A DNA stretch of 64,000 nucleotides from Desulfovibrio sp. A2 (GTDB taxonomy: Bacteria > Desulfobacterota > Desulfovibrionia > Desulfovibrionales > Desulfovibrionaceae), in assembly GCF_000226255.1 (NCBI RefSeq), contig NZ_AGFG01000029.1, positions 62,001 through 126,000 of the forward strand. Reading direction: 5' to 3'. The notes beneath the pieces were generated by a model, which had not been told where the DNA came from, ran no database searches, and saw nothing but the letters and a program-made list of their open reading frames with translations. Made by a program: the position numbers and the translations under genes. Shown in pieces: positions 44,349-53,981 of the stretch (the stretch's first letter is position 1; every line of letters begins with the position of its first letter).

Positions 44349-45023
44349 CTATCCGCGTTCTTCCGGGGGCCGCGCATCCCGTGGAGTGGCATCACGCGCT
44401 CCAGGCCCAGGAACGGGCACGTCCGCGCCGTCACGCCCCTCGTCCGCAGCCGCCGTACCTGAACCATCCCCGTTGCCCTCGCACCCGTCGCCATCCGCCG
44501 AGGGCGCGCACCCCGCCAGCACGGGCGGCGCGCCGCGCGCCCCGGTAAGCCAGCGCACCCGCCGCTGCTGATGGGCGGTCACCATGCGGAGCGTGACCAC
44601 GTAGGCCAGCACCCCGGCCGCCGCGCCGAACACCGCCCCGCCCGCGCACAGCACCAGGTACACGTCCCAGCCCATGGCCAGCAGCGAGGTGAGGTTGGCC
44701 GGGTCGTCGGGCAGGGCCACCTGCATGGAGGGCAGCAGGAACGACCCGATGGCGAAGAAGATGGCGTACAGCGGCCCGAAGGTGACCGGGTTGGAATACA
44801 GCGTGGCGATGACCGCCGCCGTGGGGCTGGCCCGCAGCAGCCACGCCACCACGCCCGCCAGCACCATCTGCGAGGGAATCAGCGGGATGGACCCGATGAG
44901 CATGCCAAGGCCCACGCCCAGCGCGATGCGATGCGGCGTGGACGGCAGCCGCACCAGCCGCAGCCGATGCAGCCGCACGGCCCTCAACATACGCCCAACG
45001 ATCCCGTGGCGAATGGCTTTCAC
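44349..45023 (-). CDS. DUF2062 membrane protein
   Basis: A 224-residue inner-membrane protein of the DUF2062 family. The amphipathic start RMLRAVRLHRLRLVRLPSTPHRIALGVGLGMLIGSIPLIPSQM is typical, followed by ATLYSNPVTFGPLYAIFFAIGSFLL and a third helix VYLVLCAGGAVFGAAAGVLAYVV. The C-terminal 60 residues are disordered and Gly/Asp-rich. Function unknown; relatives often accompany lipid or glycan genes. The GTG at 45023 is preferred over 45029 because AGG then sits 5 bases upstream. The gene begins just before the AT-rich OLD islet, which now occupies its upstream region. Confidence 0.82.
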   Translation of the reverse strand: MKAIRHGIVGRMLRAVRLHRLRLVRLPSTPHRIALGVGLGMLIGSIPLIPSQMVLAGVVAWLLRASPTAAVIATLYSNPVTFGPLYAIFFAIGSFLLPSMQVALPDDPANLTSLLAMGWDVYLVLCAGGAVFGAAAGVLAYVVTLRMVTAHQQRRVRWLTGARGAPPVLAGCAPSADGDGCEGNGDGSGTAAADEGRDGADVPVPGPGARDATPRDARPPEERG

Positions 45024-45169
45024 GACCACCTCGCTGCTGCAAGTACGCTCTTGTGGTCCTATCCAGAAAAGACTCTACACATTCAACAAAAAATCGGCTA
45101 AGCTTTAAAAAAAACGGATAATTTCATGACACTTATAACCTACCCAAAAAACAACTAGCGAGCACCTAC
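45024..45169. other. Spacer at the left edge of the AT-rich islet
   Basis: Base composition falls sharply from about 45050. It must hold the promoter of the OLD-like gene and, on the other strand, that of the DUF2062 gene. A TATAAC at about 45135 is the best -10 for the OLD gene, but no good -35 accompanies it. Confidence 0.4.
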
Positions 45170-47047
45170 ATGCGAATCATAAAAGACATTGAAATAAAGT
45201 ACTTTAGATCAATATACTCCATAAAATTAAAAAACATCCTCGACCTTACAATCCTCTCCGGAAAAAACGATAGCGGAAAATCCAATATACTAAGGGCACT
45301 TAACCTATTCTTCAATAGTGAAATTGACCTATCAAACAACCTTGAATTTTATCAAGACTTCTCCTTCAAACGCTTGAATGAAGTCAGAAAGGAATCAATT
45401 AAGGGCAAGCAGTTCATTCAGATAAAAATAACTTTTGAGCGCCCTCCATCATATGAGAAAAGCCTCCCTTTGCATTTTGACGTATCACGAACATGGTACA
45501 GAAATGATATATATTACAACCAAACAGACAATCTCGAATCATTACATAAATCAGGAAAACTTCCCAACAAACTTGAAACTGCCAAACGGATGCTACAAGG
45601 GTTTCTCAATAAAATACGTTTTGAATATGTCCCAGCAGTGAAAGATAGAGACTATTTCAATAGTCTACTTTTCAACCTACAGCAGACCCTGCTTGACGAA
45701 AAGCTCCGCGAAGGAACGCCAATAACAGAGACAATTACATCACTCACAGGGCATATTGAAAAACAAATTGAAGAACTACAACAAGATTTCAGAAGAGCTA
45801 CTGGAATTGACTCAACAATCACACCACCCAGCGACTTTGCATCACTATTCCAAGCATTTCAGGTAGGCACCGGAGACAATGAAGACCATATCCCTCTCCT
45901 CCTCAGAGGTGATGGAATTCAAGCTCGCTTCATTTCATCTGTTCTTCATTATATAACAAAAACAAACAGCAACTATTTCATCTGGGGCTTTGAAGAACCT
46001 GAAAATTCACTTGAGCTCAACAATGCCCTTCTTCTGTCAAAAGACTTCCAAGAACTATACGCAAAAACGGCTCAATTAATTCTCACCTCACACTCTCCAG
46101 CATTTTTCTCTCTTACCAATAAGAATACATCCATATTCAGAGTATCAAAAAACAGTGGCAGCACTATTGCAGCATCGATTTGGCCAAATCCAAAAGATCA
46201 AAACGAATTTATAAATCTTAGAGAAGAAATCGGAATCTTAGAAATCGAAAAACAACTTTCTAAAGAGCGACTTCACAGACTTGAAGAAAACAGAAAATTC
46301 CATGAGCAACTCAAATTACTCACGGAAGAAATCAACTCATCCCAAACACCTCTAATTATAACAGAAGGAAAAACAGACATTGCAATACTTCAGACAGCAT
46401 GGAAAAAGACACACCCAGACACAAAGATAAATTTCATACTGCGATCAGCAGATAACAGTTCTGACAATTCTAACGGTGGAGGCGCAACCAATCTATCGAA
46501 AACCATAGAATCAATACACCCACACGACAAAAGAATTGCCATCGCCATATACGATAATGATAGCGAAGGAAAAAGAGAATTCAACAACCTATCGAAAAAT
46601 TTTACTAGTCCCAACGGAAAGGAATTCAAAAAACACAAAAACAACATGGCCTACGCCATGCTAATTCCAGCAACACCATCCACAAAGAAATACGCAGATG
46701 CAGACAATCTTTGCCTTGAATACTATTTCCCAGAACAATACCTTTTAAAAAGATGCCCTAATGGATTTGGCCTCACATTTGAATCACCAAAAATAAAGAT
46801 ATCATGCGGACAATTCGCACTCCCCTCAACAGATGAATTAAAGCTATTAATAGAAAAAAATTGCGACACCTACGCATACAGAAAAATTAAAGATGGAAAA
46901 TCACACTTCGCAGAAAAAATTGTTCCATATTTTGCGACATCTGCTTTTTCCAACTTTAAAGAAATCTTCTCCGCAATAAACGAAATAATTGCTTACGCAG
47001 AGAAAGCACTAAACAAAAACGCATCTATTCCTTCTTCCAGTCCTTGA
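45170..47047 (+). CDS. OLD-family ATP-dependent nuclease (ABC ATPase plus TOPRIM), AT-rich islet
   Basis: A 625-residue protein with the architecture of overcoming-lysogenization-defect nucleases. The ATPase has Walker A LSGKNDSGKSNILRALNLFF (residues ~29-48), a signature-like LLRGDGIQARFISSV, Walker B WGFEEPENSLEL (~273) and an H-loop LILTSHSPAFF (~305). A coiled stretch (KERLHRLEENRKFHEQLKLL) follows. The TOPRIM-like half then begins with PLIITEGKTDIAIL (~394; Glu and Asp) and IAIAIYDNDSEGKREF (~457; D-x-D). OLD proteins of phage P2 and GajA of Gabija act against phage. No UvrD-like gene is adjacent, so this is a solitary (class 1) type. Sampled lines have about a third G+C, against ~68% outside, a sure sign of recent transfer. 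Its 3' end overlaps recJ by 23 bp. The start has a weak ribosome-binding site. Confidence 0.88.
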   Translation: MRIIKDIEIKYFRSIYSIKLKNILDLTILSGKNDSGKSNILRALNLFFNSEIDLSNNLEFYQDFSFKRLNEVRKESIKGKQFIQIKITFERPPSYEKSLPLHFDVSRTWYRNDIYYNQTDNLESLHKSGKLPNKLETAKRMLQGFLNKIRFEYVPAVKDRDYFNSLLFNLQQTLLDEKLREGTPITETITSLTGHIEKQIEELQQDFRRATGIDSTITPPSDFASLFQAFQVGTGDNEDHIPLLLRGDGIQARFISSVLHYITKTNSNYFIWGFEEPENSLELNNALLLSKDFQELYAKTAQLILTSHSPAFFSLTNKNTSIFRVSKNSGSTIAASIWPNPKDQNEFINLREEIGILEIEKQLSKERLHRLEENRKFHEQLKLLTEEINSSQTPLIITEGKTDIAILQTAWKKTHPDTKINFILRSADNSSDNSNGGGATNLSKTIESIHPHDKRIAIAIYDNDSEGKREFNNLSKNFTSPNGKEFKKHKNNMAYAMLIPATPSTKKYADADNLCLEYYFPEQYLLKRCPNGFGLTFESPKIKISCGQFALPSTDELKLLIEKNCDTYAYRKIKDGKSHFAEKIVPYFATSAFSNFKEIFSAINEIIAYAEKALNKNASIPSSSP

Positions 47048-48740
47048 TCCGCAAATCCACAGACGCCGCGCCGTTGTACCGGTCGATGCGCGGGGTGTAG
47101 GCAAGGCGCACGCGGGTGCCGCGCAGCGAATCGGGAAACTGGCCCGACTGCCGCCACGCCTTGGCGCGCAGGGTGATGCCGCAGCTTTCGTCGGTCAGTT
47201 GCAGTTCCACGTGGTCGCGCGTGGGGCCAAAGCGACGCAAATCACGCACCAGCACCGGGGGCGAGGCGAACACCGGCTCGGCGTTGCCCATGCCGAACGG
47301 CTGGAGCATTTCCAGTTCCTTGAGCAGGGTGAAATCCCCGGCCAGGGCAAAGCCCAGTTCGCCGTCCAGCTTCAGGCGCGGGGTGAGCGGCGTGTCGCCC
47401 AGTTCGGCGCGCACCACGGCGTCGAACCGGTCGCGCAGGGTGTCCACGTGGGCGGCGGCCATGCTCATGCCCGCCGCCTGGTGGTGCCCGCCGAAACTGG
47501 TGAACAGGTCGGCGCAGCGGGTCAGCCCCGCGTGCAGGTCGAATTCCGCCACCGAGCGGGCGGACCCCTTCATGGATTCGCCGTCGCGGCTCAGGATCAG
47601 CGTGGGCCGGTAGAACTCGTCCACGATGCGCGAGGCCACGATGCCGATGACGCCGGGGTGCCAGTCGTCGCCGTGCAGCACAAGGCCCATGCGGTGCAGT
47701 TGCCCCTCTGCCTGCTTCTTGGCGGCATCGAGGATGCGGTCTTCCTCGGCCCTGCGCCGGGCGTTTTCCTCGTCCAGTTCCTGGGCCAGCCGGGCCGCCT
47801 CGGCGTGGTCGTCGGTCAGCAGCAGTTGCAGGGCCAGTTCGGCCTTGCCCATGCGCCCGGCCGCGTTGATGCGCGGCGCAAGGCCGAACACCACCTGCCC
47901 CGCCCCGATGGACGCGGAGGGGTTGTACCCGCTCACCGCCTTCAGCGCGGCCATGCCGGGCCGCCGGGCCTCGGCGATCTTCAGCAGGCCGTTCTTGACC
48001 AGGATGCGGTTCTGCCCGTGCAGGCTCACCACGTCGGCCAGGGTGCCCAGCGCCACCAGGTCGAGGAATTCGCGCATGTCGGCCCGTTTGCCGGTGCGCT
48101 CTGCCAGGGCCGCGTTCACCGCCGCCATGACCAGAAAGCTCACCCCCACCCCGGCCAGGGCCGGGCACGGGCATTCCGCCAGGCGTGGGTTGCAGATGGC
48201 GTCGGCATCCGGCAGCCCTTCGGGCGGCATGTGGTGGTCGGTAACCACCACCGTCATGCCCAGTTCGCGCGCCCGGCGCACCGGCTCCACGTCCGAGATG
48301 CCGCAGTCCACGGTCAGCAGCAGGCGCACACCCTGCGCCGCCAGCCGTTCCACCCACGGGACGTTCAGGCCGTAGCCTTCCTCGCGCCGGTCCGGGATAT
48401 GGTGCGCGGTCTCGATGCCGTGGTGGGCCAGCACGCCCTTCACCAGCGCCGTGGAGGTCACCCCGTCCACGTCGTAGTCGCCCCACACGGCAAACGGCAG
48501 CCCGGCCAGCAACCCATCGGCCAGGGTGCGGGCCGCCTGCTCCAGCCCCGGCCATTCGGCCAGCGGGGCCAGATGCCGCAGGTTGGGCGAAAGGTACAGG
48601 CCCATTGCATCCACGGACCCCACGCCGCGCCGCCACAACAGGCGCACGATGAGTTCCGACACTTCCAGTCGCTCTGCCCATGCCGAAAACGGCGGCGGTG
48701 CCGCCTCGGGCTCCGGGCGGAATATCCAGTTGCGGGTCAC
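47025..48740 (-). CDS. recJ: Single-stranded-DNA-specific exonuclease RecJ
   Basis: 5'-3' ssDNA exonuclease for recombination and mismatch repair, 571 residues, full length. DHH motifs: WGDYDVDGVTSTALV, LLLTVDCGISDVEP and VVTDHHMPPEGLP. The DHHA1 part has SFGGHHQAAGMSMAA, and the OB-like C-terminus ends DLRIKDWKKE. The GTG at 48740 has GGAG 5 bases upstream. Its last 23 bases are also used in antisense by the incoming OLD-like gene, but the recJ frame and C-terminus look intact. Confidence 0.95.
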   Translation of the reverse strand: MTRNWIFRPEPEAAPPPFSAWAERLEVSELIVRLLWRRGVGSVDAMGLYLSPNLRHLAPLAEWPGLEQAARTLADGLLAGLPFAVWGDYDVDGVTSTALVKGVLAHHGIETAHHIPDRREEGYGLNVPWVERLAAQGVRLLLTVDCGISDVEPVRRARELGMTVVVTDHHMPPEGLPDADAICNPRLAECPCPALAGVGVSFLVMAAVNAALAERTGKRADMREFLDLVALGTLADVVSLHGQNRILVKNGLLKIAEARRPGMAALKAVSGYNPSASIGAGQVVFGLAPRINAAGRMGKAELALQLLLTDDHAEAARLAQELDEENARRRAEEDRILDAAKKQAEGQLHRMGLVLHGDDWHPGVIGIVASRIVDEFYRPTLILSRDGESMKGSARSVAEFDLHAGLTRCADLFTSFGGHHQAAGMSMAAAHVDTLRDRFDAVVRAELGDTPLTPRLKLDGELGFALAGDFTLLKELEMLQPFGMGNAEPVFASPPVLVRDLRRFGPTRDHVELQLTDESCGITLRAKAWRQSGQFPDSLRGTRVRLAYTPRIDRYNGAASVDLRIKDWKKE

Positions 48741-49054
48741 GTATGCTCCGGGGAAAAATCAATAAAACAGATGGAGAGCAACAGGGAAAGGACCCTTTGC
48801 GACAGATGTTAGACGAGCGCAACGCGCGAGTCTTGCCCCAGCCGTTAGGTGAGCCTTGCGAGCCTTACGGATGGGGACAGCATAGCTACAGATGGCGACC
48901 GCAAAGCGAAAGGGTCTCCCTCCCCGAGCCCCTCCCCCCCAAAATTTTCATTTGGGGCTACAGCCATGCTGAGGGCGGAAAACCTTTTACTGTATTCGCC
49001 AGGCGAGGTGATACCGCTGCAGAGATAACGCAACAGCAGGTCCAACTTACCATT
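48741..49054. other. Intergenic region of mixed composition
   Basis: About 310 bases lacking a supported gene, with lower G+C than the neighbours. It contains a CCCCAAA-N7-TTTGGGG hairpin (about 48937-48957) in a C-rich context and CGAGCC-type repeats (48851-48865). A 66-codon minus-strand frame here has no ribosome-binding site. Confidence 0.45.
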
Positions 49055-50035
49055 TCATGCCAGTTGCGACACAAACTGCCCGATCCGCTCGCCTTCGAGC
49101 AGGGTTTCGATTTCCGCCATGAAGGCCGTCACGTCAACCCCCAGTTTGCGGGCTGCGTCCTCCAGCCATTGCGGAATCAGCAAATCCTCGGGCAACCCGT
49201 CGGGCAGGTTGCCCGGCATGCCGTTTACATCCCGCGCGGCCAGCCGTTCACGCAGGCGCAGCGTGGCGTCGGCCACGTGCACCACCAGCGCGGCGCGCTC
49301 GTGCTCGCCCGCAAGATGCGGGGCATGGTGCCAGTTGATGGGCTCGGTCAGGGCCATGGGCAGATCCCAGAACGACAGCAGGCGCGCCCCCACCACTCCG
49401 TGGTCCAGCCCCAGCCGCAGTTCTTCCGCCTCGGAATCCATGAGGTTCTCATCCCTGGCCATCTGGCGGATGGCCGCCCAGTCGTCCGGCCGGTACGCGG
49501 CGATGAGCAGCTTGCCAAGGTCGTGCAGCAGCCCGGCGGTGTAGCAGGTTTCCGCGTCGCAGCCGGGCAGGCGTCGGGCCAGCAGGCGGCATCCGGCGGC
49601 CACGGAAAGCTGGTGGATCCAGTACTCGCGCAGGTCGAACCCCGCAGGCAGGCGCGAACGGTCGATCATGCGCGAAACGCCCAGGGCCAGCACCAGCGCC
49701 CGGATTTCGGCCATGCCCAGAACGGCGACGGCCCGCTGGACGGAGGTCACCTCCGACTGCAGGCCGTAATAGGCGGAATTGGCAAGGGAAAGCACGCGGG
49801 TGGCAAGCCCCTGCGCCTTGTTGACCACCCCGGCCACGGCGGACAGGGGGGCCAGGGAATCGTCGCGGGTGGTGTCGAACAGTTCGCGCAGCAGGCCTGG
49901 GTCGTAGGGCAGTTCCGGCGGGTGGCGCAGCAGTTCGTCCAGCAGCGCCTGTGCCGCGTCCAGCCCCGGGGGGCCGCTGGACGCCGCTCCGGCAGGGTCG
50001 GGGGGGACGCCGCCAGAACCGCCAGCCGGGCTCAC
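49055..50035 (-). CDS. HDOD-domain protein
   Basis: A 326-residue cytosolic protein with the HDOD domain, a non-catalytic or weakly catalytic HD relative found in bacterial signalling proteins. Seen: VNKAQGLATRVLSLANSAYYGL, VTSVQRAVAVLGMAEIRALVLALG, and CYTAGLLHDLGKLLIAAY, the HD-like pair. It begins with a Gly/Pro-rich segment. The GTG at 50035 overlaps the stop of the preceding TPR gene (GTGA) and has GGAGG 6 bases upstream, so the two genes are coupled. Precise role unknown; HDOD proteins in related bacteria affect motility, biofilm or cell-cycle control. Confidence 0.88.
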   Translation of the reverse strand: MSPAGGSGGVPPDPAGAASSGPPGLDAAQALLDELLRHPPELPYDPGLLRELFDTTRDDSLAPLSAVAGVVNKAQGLATRVLSLANSAYYGLQSEVTSVQRAVAVLGMAEIRALVLALGVSRMIDRSRLPAGFDLREYWIHQLSVAAGCRLLARRLPGCDAETCYTAGLLHDLGKLLIAAYRPDDWAAIRQMARDENLMDSEAEELRLGLDHGVVGARLLSFWDLPMALTEPINWHHAPHLAGEHERAALVVHVADATLRLRERLAARDVNGMPGNLPDGLPEDLLIPQWLEDAARKLGVDVTAFMAEIETLLEGERIGQFVSQLA

Positions 50036-50928
50036 GACCCACCTCCGCCCGTTCCGGCCGTGGCCGGGGCCTTGCCGCCGTCGGCGATGCGGGCCAGCGC
50101 CTCGCGCACCGCGTCCTGCTGCTCGGCGGGCACCAGCTTCTTGGCCTGCATCCATTGCAGGAACTTGATGCCCGCGTCGATGGCGGGGTTGAGCTCCAGC
50201 GCCTTCAGGATGTGCTCCACCGTACCGGCGAAGTCCTTCTTCTCCAGCATGGCGCGGGCCATGTTCAGGTGCAGGTTCTCGTCCTTGCGGGTCAGTTCCA
50301 GGGCGCGCGAATAGTAGGTCACGGCCTGGTCGAACATCTGGTTCTTGCGCAGGTTGATGCCGAACTCGTTGAAGAGGTGCTTGTGCTCCTCGTCGAAGGC
50401 GGCCTCCAGCTTCACCAGTCGCTCGAAAATGTCGTCGGCCTTGCCCGTTTCGCCGCGCGAAAGATAGGTGAGCCCCAGCCCGAAGTTGGCGCGCACGTTC
50501 TCTTCGTCCACCTGCAGGGCGTTGCCGTATTCGTATTCCGCGCTGAAGGTCTCGCCCTTCTGGCGATGGCGGTCGGCGCGGGCCACGGTCTTGTTCAGCT
50601 CGCGCATGCGGGGAAAGACGGTCTGAACGTAGAATTCCGGCTCAGGGGCGAACTTTTCCAGCAGTTCATCCATGGTGATGTGCCGCTTGGGACCGGAGGG
50701 GATATAATTGTTGTTGAGGGGTTGCACCTCGACATCGCCCTTCTCGGTCTCTTCGGCGTACCAGAAGCCCTTCTGGATGGTCTTGCGGGTGGTGGTGCCG
50801 GTGCCCACCTTCTTCACGTCCTGCGTCGAGAACACGCCCTTGATGCGTTCCCTGCCGCGCGGGCCGCCTTGCGGGGCATGCGCCGCCGGAGCGGTGGGGA
50901 TGGGGTCGTCGCGGGTCACGTCGGTCAT
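50032..50928 (-). CDS. TPR-repeat protein
   Basis: A 298-residue soluble protein. The N-terminal ~90 residues (GVFSTQDVKKVGTGTTTRKTIQKGFWYAEE) form a conserved non-TPR module. From about residue 115 there are four tetratricopeptide repeats, e.g. YEYGNALQVDEENVRANFGLGLTYLSRGETGKADDIFE in outline and AVTYYSRALELTRKDENLHLNMARAML. It probably scaffolds the HDOD protein encoded immediately after it with a 4-base overlap. TTGGAGG lies ahead of ATG 50928. No enzymatic motif. Confidence 0.85.
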   Translation of the reverse strand: MTDVTRDDPIPTAPAAHAPQGGPRGRERIKGVFSTQDVKKVGTGTTTRKTIQKGFWYAEETEKGDVEVQPLNNNYIPSGPKRHITMDELLEKFAPEPEFYVQTVFPRMRELNKTVARADRHRQKGETFSAEYEYGNALQVDEENVRANFGLGLTYLSRGETGKADDIFERLVKLEAAFDEEHKHLFNEFGINLRKNQMFDQAVTYYSRALELTRKDENLHLNMARAMLEKKDFAGTVEHILKALELNPAIDAGIKFLQWMQAKKLVPAEQQDAVREALARIADGGKAPATAGTGGGGS

Positions 50929-51126
50929 TTGAAGCCTCCAACTGGGGGCGGGTGATCTGGCGTCAGCCCGGCCGTTTCCGGAACTGGCTCATGCCGGGCG
51001 CGCGGACCGCCACGCCTCGCGCGCGCCATCCTCGTCCCTTCCCACCCTTCTCACATATCGGCAACAACCGCCATGCCTTGAGAGCGGACCGCCGCCATGC
51101 GGAAATCAGGCCGCAGCCGATGCCGC

Positions 51127-51894
51127 TCAAGGCTCCCGCGTCCCGGTCCCCTGCATCTCGGCCAGAATGCGGCGCGCGGCGTCGGCCGGGCCATCGGGGC
51201 CTGGCGCGCCCGTCACCGGGCGGCCCACCACCAGGTAGTCCGAACCGGCCCGCACGGCCTCGGCCGGGGTCATTACCCGGCGCTGGTCGTCGCCGCCAGT
51301 CCCGGCTCCATCCCTGGCTGCGGGACGGATGCCCGGCGTCAGGCAGATGAAGTCCCGCCCGCAACGCCGCTTGATGCCTTCCGCTTCATACCCCGAACAG
51401 ACGACGCCGCTCAAGCCCCACTCGCGGCCGCACACGGCCAGCCGGGCCGCCTCGGCCGAAGGGTCCGCGCCGCCGGGCAGTTCGCCGGGGGCCACGCTGG
51501 TCAGCACGGTGACGCCCAGCAGGATCGGGGCCACACCGTAGCCGCGCGCCGCCGCGCCCTCGGCCAGGCCCTCCACCGCCGCGCGGCACATGCGCTCGCC
51601 ACCGGAAAGGTGGATGTTGCACATGTCCGCCCCGGTGGCCACGGCGGAACGCACCGCGCCGCGCACCGTATTGGGGATGTCGTGAAACTTCAGGTCCAGG
51701 AACACAGGAAAGCCCATGTCCTTCAGGCGGGCCACCACTTCCGGCCCGCTGGCGGTAAACAGTTCCAGCCCCACCTTCATCCACAGGCGGCCCCCGGCGT
51801 CTTCCGCCGCATGGGCCGCACCGCGCAGCAAACGCGCCGTGGCAAGGGCCGCATCCATGGCCGGGTAGTCCAGTGCGACAACCAGTTCGGCCAT
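51127..51894 (-). CDS. pyrF: Orotidine 5'-phosphate decarboxylase
   Basis: Last step of de novo UMP synthesis. TIM barrel of 255 residues with ELVVALDYP at strand 1, the catalytic [11 protein letters not shown] (Lys-Asp array) and the phosphate-binding end [13 protein letters not shown], all canonical for group I PyrF. A short Gly/Asp-rich insertion lies between RPAARDGAG and [11 protein letters not shown]. Starts at 51894, six bases after the gmk stop, so it is in the yicC-remA-gmk-pyrF cluster. Confidence 0.95.
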   Translation of the reverse strand: MAELVVALDYPAMDAALATARLLRGAAHAAEDAGGRLWMKVGLELFTASGPEVVARLKDMGFPVFLDLKFHDIPNTVRGAVRSAVATGADMCNIHLSGGERMCRAAVEGLAEGAAARGYGVAPILLGVTVLTSVAPGELPGGADPSAEAARLAVCGREWGLSGVVCSGYEAEGIKRRCGRDFICLTPGIRPAARDGAGTGGDDQRRVMTPAEAVRAGSDYLVVGRPVTGAPGPDGPADAARRILAEMQGTGTREP

Positions 51895-51899
51895 GCGGC

Positions 51900-52529
51900 T
51901 CACCGTCCTTCCCGCCAGCCCTCCATGAGCCCCCCCACGAGGTCGGGGCTGCATGCGGGCGACAGCGTGGCCGCGATGTAGGCGGCGCGCAGTTCGTCGT
52001 AGGCGGTGTCCAGGTCTTCGTTGACGATCCAGGCGTTGAACCAGTGGGCCTGGTCCAGTTCCTTGGCCGCGTTGGCCAGGCGGCGCTGGATGGTGGGCTC
52101 GTCGTCGGCGCCGCGCGCGCGCAGGCGGCGTTCCAGCTCCGCCCGCGAAGGCGGCAGGATGAACACGTAGCATCCCTGGCGCAGGCTGCCGCGCAACTGG
52201 CTTGCACCCTGCACGTCGATGTCGAAGATCACGTCGCGCCCGTCGCGCAGCATGTCCAGGGTGGCTTGCAGCGGGGTGCCGTAGAAGTTGCCGTGCACCT
52301 CGGCCCATTCGGCGAAGAAGCCCTCGTCGCGCAGGCGGGTGAATTCCTCCACCGTGGCGAAATGGTAGTCGCGGCCGTGCACCTCGCCCGGGCGCGGCTG
52401 GCGGGTGGTGTAGGAGATGGAGTAGGCGAAGCGCGGAAATTCCGCGAGCAGGCGTTTGGTAAGCGTGGTCTTGCCGGTGCCGGAGGGGGCGCACAGCACG
52501 AGCACGATGCCGGAGCGTTGGCGGGCCAT
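51900..52529 (-). CDS. gmk: Guanylate kinase
   Basis: Phosphorylates GMP to GDP. 209 residues with P-loop [15 protein letters not shown], the GMP-site run [21 protein letters not shown], and [16 protein letters not shown] and [14 protein letters not shown]. The ATG at 52529 shares a base with the stop of the RemA-like gene (TGATG), indicating translational coupling. The position after remA and yicC is the usual order in many bacteria. Confidence 0.96.
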   Translation of the reverse strand: MARQRSGIVLVLCAPSGTGKTTLTKRLLAEFPRFAYSISYTTRQPRPGEVHGRDYHFATVEEFTRLRDEGFFAEWAEVHGNFYGTPLQATLDMLRDGRDVIFDIDVQGASQLRGSLRQGCYVFILPPSRAELERRLRARGADDEPTIQRRLANAAKELDQAHWFNAWIVNEDLDTAYDELRAAYIAATLSPACSPDLVGGLMEGWREGR

Positions 52530-52795
52530 CAGTCGGCGTCCTCCTGCGTGTAGCGTTGCCCCACGGTTTCGGCCTGGATGGCCGAAAGGATGACGTGGTT
52601 CGAGTCGGTGATGATGATGGAGCGGGTCTTGCGGCCTTGCGTGGCGTCCACCAGCCGCCCCTCCTGCCGCGCGTCCTCGCGCAGGCGGCGCATGGGCGAC
52701 GACGAGGGGTTGACGATGGCCACGACGCGCGAGGCCACCACGAAGTTGCCGAAGCCTACGTTGATGAGCTTTTGCGATGACGGTTTCTGCTGCAT
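52529..52795 (-). CDS. RemA-like DUF370 regulator
   Basis: An 88-residue protein of the DUF370/RemA family, first known as a DNA-binding activator of biofilm matrix genes in Bacillus. Family stretch: [30 protein letters not shown] followed by [23 protein letters not shown]. In proteobacteria it is conserved beside gmk, but the target genes are unknown. Coupled to gmk by a one-base overlap; yicC lies 82 bp upstream. Confidence 0.9.
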   Translation of the reverse strand: MQQKPSSQKLINVGFGNFVVASRVVAIVNPSSSPMRRLREDARQEGRLVDATQGRKTRSIIITDSNHVILSAIQAETVGQRYTQEDAD

Positions 52796-52877
52796 GGCGT
52801 TCCGGCGTGCCCCGTTGCCGCCGTGCCCGATGCGCCGCCCCGCGAATATGCGGCGGGCGGCGTCGAGCGCGGCGGGT

Positions 52878-53759
52878 CTATTCGATGTTCTGCACCTGCT
52901 CGCGGCACTTTTCCAGTTCGTTCTTGAAGTCCACCACCAGGCGCGAGATCTGCGCGTCCTGGATCTTGTTGCCGCAGGTGTTGATCTCGCGGAAGCATTC
53001 CTGAAGCGTGAAGTCCAGCCGCTTGCCCGCGTCGCCGCCCTGGGCCATGAGTTCGCGCAGCCGGTCCAGGTGGGCGCGCAGGCGGGTAAGCTCCTCGCTC
53101 ACGTCCAGCTTGTCGGCCAGCAGGGTGATTTCCTGCAGAAAGCGCCCTTCGTCCAGTTCGCTCCCGGCGCGTTCCAGCAGTTCGGACAGGCGGTCGCGCA
53201 CGTTCTGGAAGCGCTCTTCCTTGATGTCAGGGGCGCGTTCCTCGATGCGGGCCACCCATTCATCCATGCGGATGAGGCGCGAGGTCATGTCCATGGCCAG
53301 GGCCTTGGCCTCGCGGGCGCGCGATTCGTTCCAGTCCTGCAGCGCGGCGGCAAGGCCCGATTCCAGCCCGGCCAGCAGTTCCTCGTCCGGCTCCGCGCCC
53401 GCGTCCTCCCACAAGAAGGACAGGCCGAGCATGCGGTTGTAGTCCGGGCTGTAGGCATCGCCGCGCGCGGCGGCGAAGGCGGACAGGGTGTCCAGCATGG
53501 CCGTGGCCTGGGTATCGTTGAAGCCCACCACGCCAAGGTCGCCCCGGCGCAATTGCAGCCCCAGGGTGATGTCCACCCGGCCGCGCGTGGCGAACTTGCG
53601 CACCACCTTTTCAAAGCGCGGCTCAAGGTTGCGCACGAAAACGGGAAGCCGCCACTTCATGTCGAGGTGGCGGCCGTTCACGCTGCGCACTTCCCACGTC
53701 TGCGTCCAGTCGGCGTCTTCGAGGAAGCTGCGTCCGAATCCGGTCATGCTTCTGAGCAT
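52878..53759 (-). CDS. yicC: YicC-family protein (putative endoribonuclease)
   Basis: A 293-residue protein of the YicC/YloC family, members of which were recently shown to be endoribonucleases. The start [10 protein letters not shown] is the family hallmark, with [16 protein letters not shown], and the C-terminal DUF1732 part [47 protein letters not shown] (abridged here) carries the conserved REINT and K residues. AGGAG precedes the ATG by 7 bases. First gene of the yicC-remA-gmk-pyrF cluster. Confidence 0.93.
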   Translation of the reverse strand: MLRSMTGFGRSFLEDADWTQTWEVRSVNGRHLDMKWRLPVFVRNLEPRFEKVVRKFATRGRVDITLGLQLRRGDLGVVGFNDTQATAMLDTLSAFAAARGDAYSPDYNRMLGLSFLWEDAGAEPDEELLAGLESGLAAALQDWNESRAREAKALAMDMTSRLIRMDEWVARIEERAPDIKEERFQNVRDRLSELLERAGSELDEGRFLQEITLLADKLDVSEELTRLRAHLDRLRELMAQGGDAGKRLDFTLQECFREINTCGNKIQDAQISRLVVDFKNELEKCREQVQNIE

Positions 53760-53981
53760 ACGGGTCTCCTGCGGTTGCGCCCCGCGCGGCGGTCCGTGCG
53801 CCAGGGATGAAAGGCGGCGGGACGCGGGCGGGGTGCGTGGGCGGATGGGAAGGCCGGAGGCGCGGCGCGCGCCCGGCGTGGCCCCGAAGTACGCGAAAGC
53901 GCGGCCGGGCGCAACCGCGCGGCCACCATGCGCAAACAATGCGGAAAAATGCGGGAACGATGTGAAGCACGATGCGCGGCG

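Noticed and set aside
45170..48740. A Gabija-type GajA-GajB pair formed by the OLD-like gene and the adjacent nuclease gene
   Set aside because: The neighbour is recJ with DHH/DHHA1 motifs on the opposite strand and host composition, not a UvrD-like helicase.
48780..49050. Possible small RNA or short protein gene in the recJ-HDOD spacer
   Set aside because: No tRNA-, tmRNA- or 6S-like features, and the 66-codon minus frame lacks a ribosome-binding site and recognisable sequence.
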